From Gemmatimonadaceae bacterium (GTDB lineage Bacteria > Gemmatimonadota > Gemmatimonadetes > Gemmatimonadales > Gemmatimonadaceae), in assembly GCA_035533015.1 (NCBI GenBank), contig DATLUQ010000036.1, forward strand, positions 36,364 through 100,363: a stretch of DNA of 64,000 nucleotides, in the 5' to 3' direction. The notes under the pieces are model-generated. The model had not been told where the DNA came from, did no database searches, and saw nothing but the letters and a program-made list of their open reading frames with translations. Numbering within the stretch: position 1 is the stretch's first letter; each line of letters begins with the position of its first letter. Shown in pieces: positions 23,003 through 32,592 of this stretch. A program made the position numbers and the translations under genes.

Positions 23003-25729
23003 ATGCGCCCACGTCATTGCCTGCGCCTTGCCCTGCTCGTCAGTGCCGCCGTCATCCCGCTGATACCGATCTCGTCTTCTGCCCAGGCACCCAGCGGCGC
23101 CTCCACCCCCGCCTATCTCGACTTACGGCGCTCGTTCCGGGCGCGGGCCGACGACCTCGTGGCGCAGATGACGCTGGAGGAAAGGATCTCGCAGATGCAG
23201 GACATGGCCCCCGCCATTCCGCGCCTCGGGGTTCCTGCGTACGCCTGGTGGAACGAAGCGTTGCACGGCGTGGCGCGTGCCGGCTTGGCGACCTCGTTTC
23301 CGCAGGCGATCGGCATGGCCGCCACGTGGGACGACTCGCTCATCTACCGCGAAGCGACGGTCATCTCCGACGAGGCACGGGCAAAGTACAACGACAACAT
23401 CAAGAACGACCGCCACCCACGCTTCGGCGGCTTGACCTTCTGGTCGCCGAACATCAACATCTTCCGCGATCCGCGGTGGGGACGGGGCCAGGAGACCTAT
23501 GGGGAAGATCCGTTCCTGACCGGGAGCATCGCCGTTCAATTCATCCGGGGCATTCAGGGGGACAACACCAAGTACCTGAAGGCGGTGTCCACGGTGAAAC
23601 ACTTCGCCGTGCACAGTGGGCCAGAACCCGAGCGCCACGTATACAACGCGGTGGTTAGTCAGCGCGACCTGCGCGAGACCTACCTGGCGCAGTTCCAGGA
23701 GGGCATCGAACAGGGGGGCGCCTATTCGGTCATGTGCTCGTACAACGCCTTGTTCGGCGCCGCGGCCTGCGGTAGCCCAATGCTGCTCGATACCATCCTG
23801 CGCCACGAATGGGGGTTCAAGGGATACGTCGTCTCCGACTGCGATGCGGTGGACGACATCTACCGGACGCACGAGTTCGCGACCAGCGGGGCGGCGGCCA
23901 GCGCTCTGGCGGTGAAGGCGGGAACGGACCTCGACTGCGGCAGCACGTACGCCGACCTGGGGGCGGCGGTCGACTCGGGATTCATCACCGAGGCACAGAT
24001 CGATACGTCCATCGACCGACTGTTCCTGGCGCGTTTCAAACTCGGCATGTTCGACCCGCCGGATTCCGTGCCCTGGTCGAATCTCTCATTGAGTGACGTG
24101 GACACGCCGGCGCACCGCGCGCTGGCGCTTCAGGTGGCGCGTGAATCGATGGTCCTGCTCAAGAACCAGGGCAACCTGCTGCCGCTCCGCAAGGACCTGG
24201 GCACGGTGGCCGTCATCGGTCCCAACGCCGACCAGACCGAGGTGCTGCTCGGCAACTACAACGGAACCCCGGCCGACCCGATTTCGGCGTTACGCGGCAT
24301 TCGCGCGGCGGTGTCCCAGTCCACGAAGGTACTCTACGCGCTCGGCGCCAACCTGGCCGACAGCTTTCCCGTGTACGAGGCGGCGCCGGAGAGCCTGTTC
24401 ACGACCCCCGACGGGCAGCCGGGCCTGCACGTGGACTATTTCGACAACCAGGCGCTGGAAGGCGCTCCCTCATACTCCGGCACTGACCGCACGGTGGACG
24501 CCAGATGGGGAGAGGGTGCGCCGCGCAGCGACTTGAATCCTGATGACTTCGGGGTTCGCTGGACAGGCACGTTGCGGGTGCCTGAGACGGGCGCGTACCG
24601 GCTGCAACTTCGGGGAACGGTCAAGTTCGACATGTGGATCGACGACAGCCTGGTCCTCAGTTCCGCGGCGTTCGGTCGGCGCGGCGGCCGTGGTGGTCCG
24701 CCGGGCGGCGCACCGGTCGCGGGTGGGGGACGCGGAGGATCCGATGTGGGCTTGGCGCGCGGCGAGTTCCCGATGCCGTTCCCCATCCGCAGTGGTCCGA
24801 TCACCCTCGAGGCCGGCAAGAGCTACCAGATTCGCATTGACGGGTCGGAATCGACCGGCGATGCCCAACTGCACCTGGACTGGGCGCCCCCCAACTCCCT
24901 GCTCGAATCCCAGGCGCTGGCCGTTGCTCAACAGGCCGACGCCGTGGTGCTCGTCCTCGGGCTCACCTCGCGAATGGAGGGCGAGGAGATGCCGCTGCAC
25001 ATCGACGGGTTCGACGGCGGCGACCGCACCAGACTGGCGCTCCCCGAGACGCAGGAAGACCTGCTCCAACGCGTCGTCGCGCTCGGCAAGCCGACGGTAC
25101 TCGTGCTTCTCAACGGCAGCGCCCTGGGCATCAATTGGGCCAATGACCACGTCCCGGCCATTCTCGAGGCCTGGTACCCCGGCCAGGCGGGCGGCACCGC
25201 CGTCGCCGAGACCCTGTTCGGGGACTACGATCCCGGCGGGCGGCTGCCCATCACGTTCTATCATAGCGTGAAGGACTTGCCGCCGTTCGACAGCTACGCG
25301 ATGGCGGGACGCACCTATCGGTACTATGACGGCGCGCCTCTCTATCCATTCGGCTACGGGCTGAGCTACACCACGTTCGCCTATTCCAACCTGCGAACGA
25401 GTACCGACACGCTCGGCGCCAATGATACCGTCACGGTCCGCGTGGACGTGCGGAACACAGGCACGCGGGCCGGCGACGAGGTGGTCCAGCTGTACGTGAG
25501 CCACCCGCATTCCATGGTGACCAGAGCACGGGAGGATCTCCGCGGATTCCAGCGCGTCACGCTGCAACCAGGACAGGCGCGCACGGTGACGATGCGGGTG
25601 CCAGCCTCATCGTTGGCGTACTGGAATCCCAATTCGCAGCGGTGGGTGGTGGAGCATGAGCCGGTGGAACTCAGGGTCGGCGCCTCGTCGGCCGACATCC
25701 GGCTCACGACGACGGTCGAAGTGAGATGA
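23003..25729 (+). CDS. Secreted glycoside hydrolase family 3 enzyme with PA14 insert
   Basis: 908 residues. Signal peptide (about 1-27), GH3 barrel with WWNEALHGVA, WSPNINIFRDPRWGRGQETYGEDP and VKHFAVHSGPE, and the nucleophile Asp in VVSDCDAVDDI. The second GH3 domain is interrupted by a PA14 domain (from about residue 475: LHVDYFDNQALEG) that contains a Gly/Arg-rich loop. A fibronectin-like C-terminal domain follows (VRNTGTRAGDEVVQLYV). The family cleaves terminal beta-glucosyl or beta-xylosyl units; the neighbouring xylulokinase favours beta-xylosidase. The ATG at 23003 fits the signal peptide; in-frame starts further upstream give an unlikely leader. Probably periplasmic or secreted. Confidence 0.9.
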   Translation: MRPRHCLRLALLVSAAVIPLIPISSSAQAPSGASTPAYLDLRRSFRARADDLVAQMTLEERISQMQDMAPAIPRLGVPAYAWWNEALHGVARAGLATSFPQAIGMAATWDDSLIYREATVISDEARAKYNDNIKNDRHPRFGGLTFWSPNINIFRDPRWGRGQETYGEDPFLTGSIAVQFIRGIQGDNTKYLKAVSTVKHFAVHSGPEPERHVYNAVVSQRDLRETYLAQFQEGIEQGGAYSVMCSYNALFGAAACGSPMLLDTILRHEWGFKGYVVSDCDAVDDIYRTHEFATSGAAASALAVKAGTDLDCGSTYADLGAAVDSGFITEAQIDTSIDRLFLARFKLGMFDPPDSVPWSNLSLSDVDTPAHRALALQVARESMVLLKNQGNLLPLRKDLGTVAVIGPNADQTEVLLGNYNGTPADPISALRGIRAAVSQSTKVLYALGANLADSFPVYEAAPESLFTTPDGQPGLHVDYFDNQALEGAPSYSGTDRTVDARWGEGAPRSDLNPDDFGVRWTGTLRVPETGAYRLQLRGTVKFDMWIDDSLVLSSAAFGRRGGRGGPPGGAPVAGGGRGGSDVGLARGEFPMPFPIRSGPITLEAGKSYQIRIDGSESTGDAQLHLDWAPPNSLLESQALAVAQQADAVVLVLGLTSRMEGEEMPLHIDGFDGGDRTRLALPETQEDLLQRVVALGKPTVLVLLNGSALGINWANDHVPAILEAWYPGQAGGTAVAETLFGDYDPGGRLPITFYHSVKDLPPFDSYAMAGRTYRYYDGAPLYPFGYGLSYTTFAYSNLRTSTDTLGANDTVTVRVDVRNTGTRAGDEVVQLYVSHPHSMVTRAREDLRGFQRVTLQPGQARTVTMRVPASSLAYWNPNSQRWVVEHEPVELRVGASSADIRLTTTVEVR

Positions 25730-25852
25730 CGACTGGGGAGCCGTGAGCGCCAACTCGGATCTGGATTCTTGGGATGGGCGGCGTTCGACGGATGCGCCGA
25801 CTGGCCGACGCCGGGTCCCGGCCCCATTATCTCTCTATCCCATCTCCATTCC

Positions 25853-28800
25853 ATGAGGGCGGTTTCCGTGCGCACACTCCTGACGCGTTTCACGCTCGCC
25901 ATCGCGATCCTCGCGGCCCCGGCCGCGACGGCCACCGCGCAGACTTCCGACTTCTATTCGCCCGCCATGCAGTGGCGCCAGATCGGCCCCACCCGCGCCG
26001 GGCGCGCTCGTGCGCTGGACGGCGTGCCCAGCCAGCCGAACGTCTTCTACATCGGGTTCGACAACGGCGGGGTATGGCGCTCCAGCGACTACGGCTCGAC
26101 GTGGGAACCACTCTTCGACCACCAGTCCACGGGGTCCATCGGCGCGATCGCGGTGGCGCAGTCGGACCCCAACGTGATCTACGTGGGCTCGGGCGCCGGC
26201 ATCATCCGGCCCGACCTCGCCACCGGCGACGGCATGTACAAGTCCACCGACGCCGGCAAGACGTGGACGCACCTCGGCCTTCGCAATTCGCAGATGATCG
26301 CGATGGTGGACGTCGATCCGAAGAATCCCGACCGGCTGTTCGTGGCCGCGCTGGGGCATCCCTACGGCCCCAACGAGGAGCGCGGCATCTTCCGCTCCAC
26401 CGACGGGGGCCAGTCGTTCCAGAAGGTGCTGTACAAGGACGAGTACACGAGCGGCGGTGACGTGCGCATCGATCCGGTGGACCCGAACATCGTGTACGCC
26501 ACGCTCTGGCAGCAGCAGCAGGGCTATTCCGAGAACACCTCGTTCGGCGGCGCCGGCGGCGGCATCTACAAGTCCACCGACGGCGGCACCACGTGGAAGC
26601 AGCTCACCAACGGGTTGCCGGACATCATCCAGGCGAATCTCGCCATCGCGCCGAGCAACCACGACGTGCTGTACGCGACCGTCGCCGGCACGGCACCTCA
26701 GGGCGCCGGACGGGGTGGCCGCGGTGGTGGCGGCCCCACGGGCGTGGTGGGGCTGTTCAAGTCCGTGGACGGCGGGGAGCACTGGTTCCGCGCCATCGAC
26801 GGCCCCAACGGCGACGCGCGCGGGAACCGCGTGGAGGACCCGCGGCCGCTGGTCCGCATCGGCGGCGGCGACCTGCCCACGCTCGCCGTCGATCCCACCG
26901 ACGACAACGTCGTGTACAGCTGCTCCACCGTGTTCTGGCGCTCCGACGACGGCGGCGTCACCTGGACCGCCGTGCGGGGCGCTCCCGGCGGTGACGATTA
27001 TCAGAAAACGTGGATAAACCCCACCAACCCCAAGATCATCCTCCTCGTCTCCGACCAGGGGGGCGTGGTGTCGGCCAACCACGGGCGGTCGTGGAGCAAC
27101 TGGTACACGCAGCCCACGGCGGCCATGTACCACGTGACCACCGACGACGCCTTCCCGTACCGCGTGTGCGGCGGCCAGCAGGACTCGGGCTCGGCGTGCG
27201 TGGACAGCCGCTCGATGGACGGTGAGATCACCTTCCACGACTGGCATCCGGTGAACATCCAGGAGTACGGGATCGCGGCGCCGGATCCCAGCGATCCCGA
27301 CATGGTCTACGGCAGCAGCCGCAGCAACGTGTCGCTCTACAATCGGAGGACCGGGCAGACCACCGACGTCGGCCCCGACATGAGCGCCCGCGGGCCCGGC
27401 GGCGATACCTACAACCGCAACGTGCGCACGATGCCCATCATCTGGTCGCCGGTGGACCACAAGACGCTCTACTACGTGTCCAACGTCGTCTGGCGCAGCA
27501 CCGACAAGGCGCACAGCTGGGCGCGCGTGAGCCCCGACCTGGCGCGGCAGACGTGGCCGGTGCCCGCCAACATGGGCAAATACGCCAGCGAGATCACCCC
27601 GGGCCCGCAGGGTACGATCACCGCCCTCGCGCCTTCGCCCCGCGACATCCGCACCCTGTGGGCCGGCACCGACGACGGCAACGTCCAGGTGACCACCGAC
27701 GGCGGAACGTCCTGGCACAACGTCACGCCGGCCGCCGTGAAACCGTGGACGCGCATCTTCAACATCGACGCGGGCCACTTCGATACGCAGACCGCGTACA
27801 TCGCCGCCAACAGCATGCGGCTCGACGACATGAACCCGCACTTCTTCCGCACGCACGATGGCGGCAAGACGTGGACCGAGATCGACAACGGGATGGCGCC
27901 GGGCGCCGTGGCCAACTCCATTCGCGAAGATCCGCGCGTGAAGGGGCTGCTCTACGGCGCCACCGACACCCAGGTGTGGGTGTCGTTCGACGACGGCGAC
28001 CACTGGCACTCGCTGCGTCTGAACATGCCGGCCATCTCGGTGCGCGACATCCAGGTGAAGGACGATGCCACCTGCCTCTGCTCCGACCTCGTGGCGGGCA
28101 CGCACGGGCGTGGGTTCTGGATCCTGGACGACCTGACACCGCTGCGCCAGGCCGCCGAAGTCGCGAAGGCAAAGGACGCGTATCTGTTCAAGCCGGCCAC
28201 CGCCCTGCGCGTGCGGTTCGGTACCAACGACCCCACGCCCTGGCCCCCCGAAGTGCTGGCGGGGCAGAACCCGCCGCCGGGCGGCATCATCGATTACTAC
28301 CTGGCCCACGACGCGTCGGGCCCCGTGAAGCTCGAGATCCTGGACCAGAGCGGCAAGCTCGTCCGCTCGTATGCGAGCACGGATCCGGTGCTCGACCCCG
28401 ATCCCGGCGTGGACCCCGAAGCGTACGACAAGGTTTGCCAGCGGGATCCCCGTGCCGCCGACTGCTCGGTGCCGCTGTACTGGGCCGCGCCGCAGATGTC
28501 GATCTCGACGCAGGCGGGCATGCACCGCTTCAGCTGGGACCTGCACTTCAACGCCGTGGGCGAGATCGAAGGGCCGAGCGGTGAGGGCGGCGCCGGCGTC
28601 GTGCCGCACCGCACGTATCCCAGCGTGAACGCGCCCTGGGCGCCGCCCGGCCAGTACACCGTTCGGCTCACCGTGGGCGGCAAGACGTATACTCAGCCGC
28701 TGACCCTCAAGCTCGATCCGCGCGTGAAGACCTCGCCGGCCGGGCTCGCGCAGTTGGCCTCGCTGTCGCGCGAGATGTACGATGGCGCGCAGGCAGCGAA

Positions 28801-29200
28801 TACGGCCTACACACAGGCGCGCGTCCTGAGCGCGGCGCTGGGCAAGCTCCAGGGCACCGACGTCGACGCGTTCAGGAAAGAAGTGGATGCGCTCGCCCCG
28901 GCGGCACCGGCCGGCGGGCGCGGCCGCGGGTTCGGATTCGGGTTCGGACGCGGTGGACGCGGCGGCAGTGCGCCCGCTACTCTGCAGACGCTGTCCAACA
29001 CTCTGCTCGGCGCGGCGATGGCCATGCAGGGAGCCGATGTGGCGCCGACGGCGGTGGAGATCACGGCCTGCAACCAGGCCCGCGCCGAGTCGCATGACGT
29101 CATGGCGCGCTGGAACACCCTCAAGACCAGCGGTCTGGCCGCGTTCAATGCCAAACGGAAGGCTGCGGGCCAACCGCAGGTGAAGCTCCCGAACGACTGA
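25853..29200 (+). CDS. Large secreted BNR/VPS10 sortilin-like repeat protein
   Basis: 1115 residues with a signal peptide (about 1-30, ending TATAQT). Many Asp-box/BNR repeats of the form S.D.G.TW (SSDYGSTWE, STDAGKTWT, STDGGTTWK, SDDGGVTWT, HDGGKTWTE) predict one or two large beta-propellers, followed by a beta-sandwich region and a helical C-terminus. Such proteins are often labelled glycosyl hydrolase, but the repeats show only the fold; no catalytic site can be assigned. Two Gly/Arg-rich inserts (GRGGRGGGG near residue 285 and GRGRGFGFGFGRGGRGG near 1022) interrupt the fold. It follows the GH3 gene by 123 bases and ends at a strong hairpin. Confidence 0.85.
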   Translation: MRAVSVRTLLTRFTLAIAILAAPAATATAQTSDFYSPAMQWRQIGPTRAGRARALDGVPSQPNVFYIGFDNGGVWRSSDYGSTWEPLFDHQSTGSIGAIAVAQSDPNVIYVGSGAGIIRPDLATGDGMYKSTDAGKTWTHLGLRNSQMIAMVDVDPKNPDRLFVAALGHPYGPNEERGIFRSTDGGQSFQKVLYKDEYTSGGDVRIDPVDPNIVYATLWQQQQGYSENTSFGGAGGGIYKSTDGGTTWKQLTNGLPDIIQANLAIAPSNHDVLYATVAGTAPQGAGRGGRGGGGPTGVVGLFKSVDGGEHWFRAIDGPNGDARGNRVEDPRPLVRIGGGDLPTLAVDPTDDNVVYSCSTVFWRSDDGGVTWTAVRGAPGGDDYQKTWINPTNPKIILLVSDQGGVVSANHGRSWSNWYTQPTAAMYHVTTDDAFPYRVCGGQQDSGSACVDSRSMDGEITFHDWHPVNIQEYGIAAPDPSDPDMVYGSSRSNVSLYNRRTGQTTDVGPDMSARGPGGDTYNRNVRTMPIIWSPVDHKTLYYVSNVVWRSTDKAHSWARVSPDLARQTWPVPANMGKYASEITPGPQGTITALAPSPRDIRTLWAGTDDGNVQVTTDGGTSWHNVTPAAVKPWTRIFNIDAGHFDTQTAYIAANSMRLDDMNPHFFRTHDGGKTWTEIDNGMAPGAVANSIREDPRVKGLLYGATDTQVWVSFDDGDHWHSLRLNMPAISVRDIQVKDDATCLCSDLVAGTHGRGFWILDDLTPLRQAAEVAKAKDAYLFKPATALRVRFGTNDPTPWPPEVLAGQNPPPGGIIDYYLAHDASGPVKLEILDQSGKLVRSYASTDPVLDPDPGVDPEAYDKVCQRDPRAADCSVPLYWAAPQMSISTQAGMHRFSWDLHFNAVGEIEGPSGEGGAGVVPHRTYPSVNAPWAPPGQYTVRLTVGGKTYTQPLTLKLDPRVKTSPAGLAQLASLSREMYDGAQAANTAYTQARVLSAALGKLQGTDVDAFRKEVDALAPAAPAGGRGRGFGFGFGRGGRGGSAPATLQTLSNTLLGAAMAMQGADVAPTAVEITACNQARAESHDVMARWNTLKTSGLAAFNAKRKAAGQPQVKLPND

Positions 29201-29212
29201 CGCACCTTCGTC

Positions 29213-29248
29213 GCGAACGGGGCAAGCGACATCGCTTGCCCCGTTCGC
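29213..29248 (+). terminator. Strong hairpin after the BNR-repeat gene
   Basis: A 16-bp perfect stem (GCGAACGGGGCAAGCG with CGCTTGCCCCGTTCGC) and four-base loop, twelve bases after the stop at 29200. The downstream sequence is pyrimidine-rich but has no clear T-run. Probably a terminator. Confidence 0.7.
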
Positions 29249-29308
29249 CGTTCTGTCGCTGCCGCTCTCTCCTAGCCTCCTACTCTCTTACCCTCCCCCT
29301 CTCCATCC

Positions 29309-30562
29309 ATGCGCGCCCCGCCTTCCGAATCCGTAACCGACCGCTTCCTACGCTATGTAAGGATCGATACGCAGTCCCAGGAGGGCGCGTCGACGACACC
29401 CAGCACCGACAAGCAGTGGGCGCTCGTCCGCCTTCTGGCCGGCGAACTCGAGCAGATCGGAGCCACCGACGTGCGCACGAGCGAGCACGGCATGGTCTAT
29501 GCGCGCATTCCGGCTACCGTCGCCACGGCGGTACCCGTGATCGGGTTCATCGCCCACGTCGACACCTCCCCCGCCGTGACGGGCGCGAACGTCAAGCCCG
29601 TGATCCACGCGAACTATCAGGGCGGCGATATCGTCCTTCCCGGTGATCCAGCGCAGATCATCACCGTGGCGCAGAATCCGGAGCTGGCCACGCTGATCGG
29701 CGACGACATCATCACGACCGACGGCACCACGCTTCTCGGCTCCGACGACAAGGCCGGTGTGGCAGCCATCATGACGCTCGTCGACACCCTCGTGCGGAAT
29801 CCCGACCTCGCGCACGGGCCGATCGCCGTGGCGTTCACGGCCGACGAGGAGATCGGCAGCGGCATCGAGAAGTTCGACATCGCCGAGTTCGGCGCGCGGT
29901 TCGCCTACACGGTGGACGGCGGCACCCTCGGCGGCGTGAGCGACGAGACATGGAGCGCGCGCCTCGCCACCGTGACCTTCCGCGGCAAGAGCGTGCACCC
30001 GGGCACCGCCAAGGGCGTGATGGTGAATTCCATCTATGCCTTCGCGCACTTCCTGACGCAGATGCCGCGCGACATGCTGCCGGAGACCACCGAGGCGCGG
30101 ATCGGCTTCGTGCACCCCTACCTCGGCACCGCCGACGTCGAACAGTCGACCGTCAAGGTGCTGCTGCGCGATTTCGAGATGAGCGAACTCGAACACAAGG
30201 AACGGTTGATCCGCGACCTCGCCGCGGCCTCGGCGGCGGCGTATCCCGGCGTATCGGTGCAGGTGGAGGTGAAGGAGAACTACCTGAACATGAAGGAAGT
30301 GCTCCGGGACCATCCCCAGCTCACGGAGCATGCGATGGAAGCCGCGCGGCGGGCGGGGCTCGCGCCGTTCCTGGAGCCGATCCGCGGCGGCACCGACGGC
30401 TCGCGGCTCACGTTCCGCGGCCTCCCCTGCCCCAACATCTTCACCGGCGGCCACAACTTCCACGGCAAGCTCGAGTTCAATTCTCGCCGTGGGTTGGAGA
30501 AGACGACGGAGACGCTGGTGCATCTGGTGCAGATCTTCGCCGAACGTTCCGCCGCCACATGA
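29309..30562 (+). CDS. pepT: Peptidase T (tripeptide aminopeptidase, M20B)
   Basis: 417 residues, normal PepT length. Zinc ligands and catalytic residues are visible: HVDTSP (first His and catalytic Asp), GSDDKAG (bridging Asp), TADEEIGSG (catalytic and ligand Glu), VDGGTLGG and the C-terminal GGHNFHGKLEF. It removes the N-terminal residue of tripeptides in the cytoplasm; no signal peptide is seen. Start ATG 29309 lies just before the conserved VTDRFLRYVRIDTQS. Its last 86 bases overlap the 3' end of the opposing DedA gene. Confidence 0.95.
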   Translation: MRAPPSESVTDRFLRYVRIDTQSQEGASTTPSTDKQWALVRLLAGELEQIGATDVRTSEHGMVYARIPATVATAVPVIGFIAHVDTSPAVTGANVKPVIHANYQGGDIVLPGDPAQIITVAQNPELATLIGDDIITTDGTTLLGSDDKAGVAAIMTLVDTLVRNPDLAHGPIAVAFTADEEIGSGIEKFDIAEFGARFAYTVDGGTLGGVSDETWSARLATVTFRGKSVHPGTAKGVMVNSIYAFAHFLTQMPRDMLPETTEARIGFVHPYLGTADVEQSTVKVLLRDFEMSELEHKERLIRDLAAASAAAYPGVSVQVEVKENYLNMKEVLRDHPQLTEHAMEAARRAGLAPFLEPIRGGTDGSRLTFRGLPCPNIFTGGHNFHGKLEFNSRRGLEKTTETLVHLVQIFAERSAAT

Positions 30563-31160
30563 CCATTCCCACGACCAACGCGGCGGCGACCACGATCACC
30601 ACGATGACGGCCGCCGCGACCTCCGGATTGCGAATGGCGCGGCCCGCCGCCGCTTTCAGCGCCCGCTCCACGCCCGCGCCCAGGGCATAGCCCAGCCAAT
30701 AGTAGATCGCCGCCCAGAGGATGGACGCCGCCGCCGCGCCGATCAGGAACGCCGCGCGACTCATCTTGAGCGCGCCCGCCGCCACCGTGAGCACGATGCG
30801 GAATCCCGGCACGAGGCGTCCGAGCGCCACGGTCACCGACCCGTGCGTGTTGAGCCAGACCTCCATCCGATCGGCGCGCTCGCCGTCGAACCCGAACCGG
30901 TGGCCCACCCGCCGCAACAACGGGTGGCCGAGCCGTCGCGAGACCTCGAACAGGATCGTGCTGCCCAGCATGGTCGCCGAGAACACGACCAGCGTGGCCA
31001 TGAAATAATTCGCATGGCCGGCACGCCCCGACGCCCCGAGTGCGGCGATGAACACGTCGCCGGGCACCGGCAGCGGCACCCCCGACTCTTCGAGGAAGAT
31101 GCCCACGAATGCGCCCAGGTACTGCCACTGGGCCAGAAACGCGAGCACGGACCCAATCAC
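30477..31160 (-). CDS. DedA-family membrane protein
   Basis: 227 residues with four to five hydrophobic segments. FLEESGVPLPVPGDVF is the family's N-terminal signature (an acidic residue near the PxPGE-type motif), and GRLVPGFRIVLTVAAGALKMS matches the conserved basic GR.xPGxR motif. DedA proteins are half-transporters that flip lipid carriers or phosphatidylethanolamine. GTG 31160 overlaps the stop of the upstream phosphoesterase gene (GTGA). The C-terminal 30 residues are Ser/Pro-rich and encoded opposite pepT. Last gene of the five-gene lipid operon. Confidence 0.85.
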   Translation of the reverse strand: MIGSVLAFLAQWQYLGAFVGIFLEESGVPLPVPGDVFIAALGASGRAGHANYFMATLVVFSATMLGSTILFEVSRRLGHPLLRRVGHRFGFDGERADRMEVWLNTHGSVTVALGRLVPGFRIVLTVAAGALKMSRAAFLIGAAAASILWAAIYYWLGYALGAGVERALKAAAGRAIRNPEVAAAVIVVIVVAAALVVGMVMWRRNVRRRSAPDAPASPSSSPTHGEN

Positions 31161-31843
31161 GAGGCCGCGCGCACCCCGCCCGACGCGTTCGACGCCGTGA
31201 ATTCGTGCAGCGACGCGCCGGCTGCATCGAGCACGAGATACTCCAAGCGCGCGTGCCGCAGGCACCCCGCATTCGCGTACGGGTCGCCCGCCGCGAGGTG
31301 CCGCCGGTGGTTGTGCCCGAACACCCCAAGCACGCAACGCTCCCGCTCCACCAGGGCCAGGCACCGGCGCCGGTAGAGCCGGTCGACCGGTCCGGCCATG
31401 GCGCCCGCCACCACCGCTTCGGCCATGCGCGCTGCGCCGCGCACCAGCGACAGGTGGCCGAACCGTCGCGAGATGCCGTCGCCGAAGTTCCCGACCGACG
31501 AATCGTGCACGGGATCCACCAGGTGGCCGTGCGTGACGAGCACGCGGCCCAGGCCCCCGTGTTCGAGCACCAGCGACCGAGCACCAGCGCCGGGATCGTG
31601 ATTGCCTTCGATACGGGTGAGCACGCCCGCCGCCGCCATCGCGGTGATCAGCGCGCTCAACTCCGGGTGCGCCCGTTCGGCGCGGGCGGCGGGTTCGAAC
31701 AATCCTTCGAAGATGTCGCCATTGAGCACGATCCGGTGCCCCGCGTCGCCAGTCTCTTCCAGGAACCGCACCGCCAGCCGCGCCTGCGCCGGCGGGCTGT
31801 ACGTTCCGAGATGCCAGTCGCCCGCGATGAGCACGCGAGTCAC
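31157..31843 (-). CDS. Calcineurin-like metallophosphoesterase (LpxH-like)
   Basis: 228 residues containing all metallophosphoesterase motifs: GDWHLG (motif I with D.H), NGDIFEG (II), EGNHDPG (III), THGHLVDP (IV) and GHNHRRH (V). The order resembles UDP-2,3-diacylglucosamine hydrolase and its relatives, which cleave lipid-linked pyrophosphates. GTG 31843 overlaps the stop of the upstream acyltransferase and the gene's own stop overlaps the DedA gene, so translation is coupled on both sides. In this context it may process a glycolipid intermediate or recycle a lipid carrier. Confidence 0.83.
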   Translation of the reverse strand: MTRVLIAGDWHLGTYSPPAQARLAVRFLEETGDAGHRIVLNGDIFEGLFEPAARAERAHPELSALITAMAAAGVLTRIEGNHDPGAGARSLVLEHGGLGRVLVTHGHLVDPVHDSSVGNFGDGISRRFGHLSLVRGAARMAEAVVAGAMAGPVDRLYRRRCLALVERERCVLGVFGHNHRRHLAAGDPYANAGCLRHARLEYLVLDAAGASLHEFTASNASGGVRAAS

Positions 31844-32592
31844 GACGCTTTCCTGCCGCGCCGTGCGAGCAGTTCGTCGTACAGCGCCTGGGTCGCGCGC
31901 CGCGCCGCGTCCTGCAGCGGCTTGAGCACGCCCAGATCGCGGGCGCGTTCCGGGTCGCGGGCCACGGCGATGGGCGTGCCGATCGCGATATCCACGCGCA
32001 CCGGCAGCGGCAATGGGCTCCAGAGCGAGAGCTTGCCGACGGTGACCCCTGGATACGCCGAGAACCCGCCCACCACTGCCAGCGGCACCACCGGCACGCC
32101 CGTTCGCACCGCCAACCGGGCGAACCCGTAGCGATCGTCCCAGCGCAGGCGGTAGTGGCGCGACTGCGGGCTCGACTCGCGGCGTCCGCCGGGCGTGATC
32201 ATCAGCTGGTCGCCCTGCTCCAGTACCCGCAGGCACGACGCCTCGGACGGATCGATGAGTCCGGCGTGGCGCTTGACCGCAGCCAACCCGGGAATGGCCC
32301 GCTCCAGCGGATTCCCCTTGGACGCGGCGATGCGCAGCGTGCGCAGCGGGCCGCCGGCCTCGAACCAGTCGCGCCACGCAAGTTGATACACGGCGATGGC
32401 GAGGTCCACGTTCAGGTAGCCGGCGCCGTGGTGGGTGACGTAGATGCACGGCCCGGAGGGCCGCGTGCCTTCCACGCGCACGCGGTGATAGCGGGACATC
32501 CAGCGCGCCAGCGCCAGGTAGCCGAACCGGTAGCGCCAGAGGCCCGGATCGAGCGCCGCCACCGTCTGTGACTCCACGGCTACCTCAGCCAT
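31840..32592 (-). CDS. Lysophospholipid/glycolipid acyltransferase (PlsC-like), second copy
   Basis: 250 residues. IYVTHHGAGYLNVD stands where the NHxxxxD catalytic box of PlsC-type enzymes belongs, and ITPGGRRES matches the glycerophosphate-binding block, with Gly-Gly-Arg-Arg in place of Glu-Gly-Thr-Arg. The RYGFARLAVRTGVPVVPLAVVG strand follows. This form is typical of acyltransferases related to diacylglycerol or glycolipid acylation. Start ATG 32592 overlaps the end of the previous gene by eight bases; ATG 32610 is also possible. Works with the first copy, presumably adding a different acyl chain. Confidence 0.8.
   Translation of the reverse strand: MAEVAVESQTVAALDPGLWRYRFGYLALARWMSRYHRVRVEGTRPSGPCIYVTHHGAGYLNVDLAIAVYQLAWRDWFEAGGPLRTLRIAASKGNPLERAIPGLAAVKRHAGLIDPSEASCLRVLEQGDQLMITPGGRRESSPQSRHYRLRWDDRYGFARLAVRTGVPVVPLAVVGGFSAYPGVTVGKLSLWSPLPLPVRVDIAIGTPIAVARDPERARDLGVLKPLQDAARRATQALYDELLARRGRKAS

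Noticed and set aside
25835..29173. Open minus-strand frame of over 1100 codons opposite the BNR-repeat gene
   Set aside because: It is the complement of regular S.D.G.TW repeats and shows no signal, motif or start site. A shadow frame.
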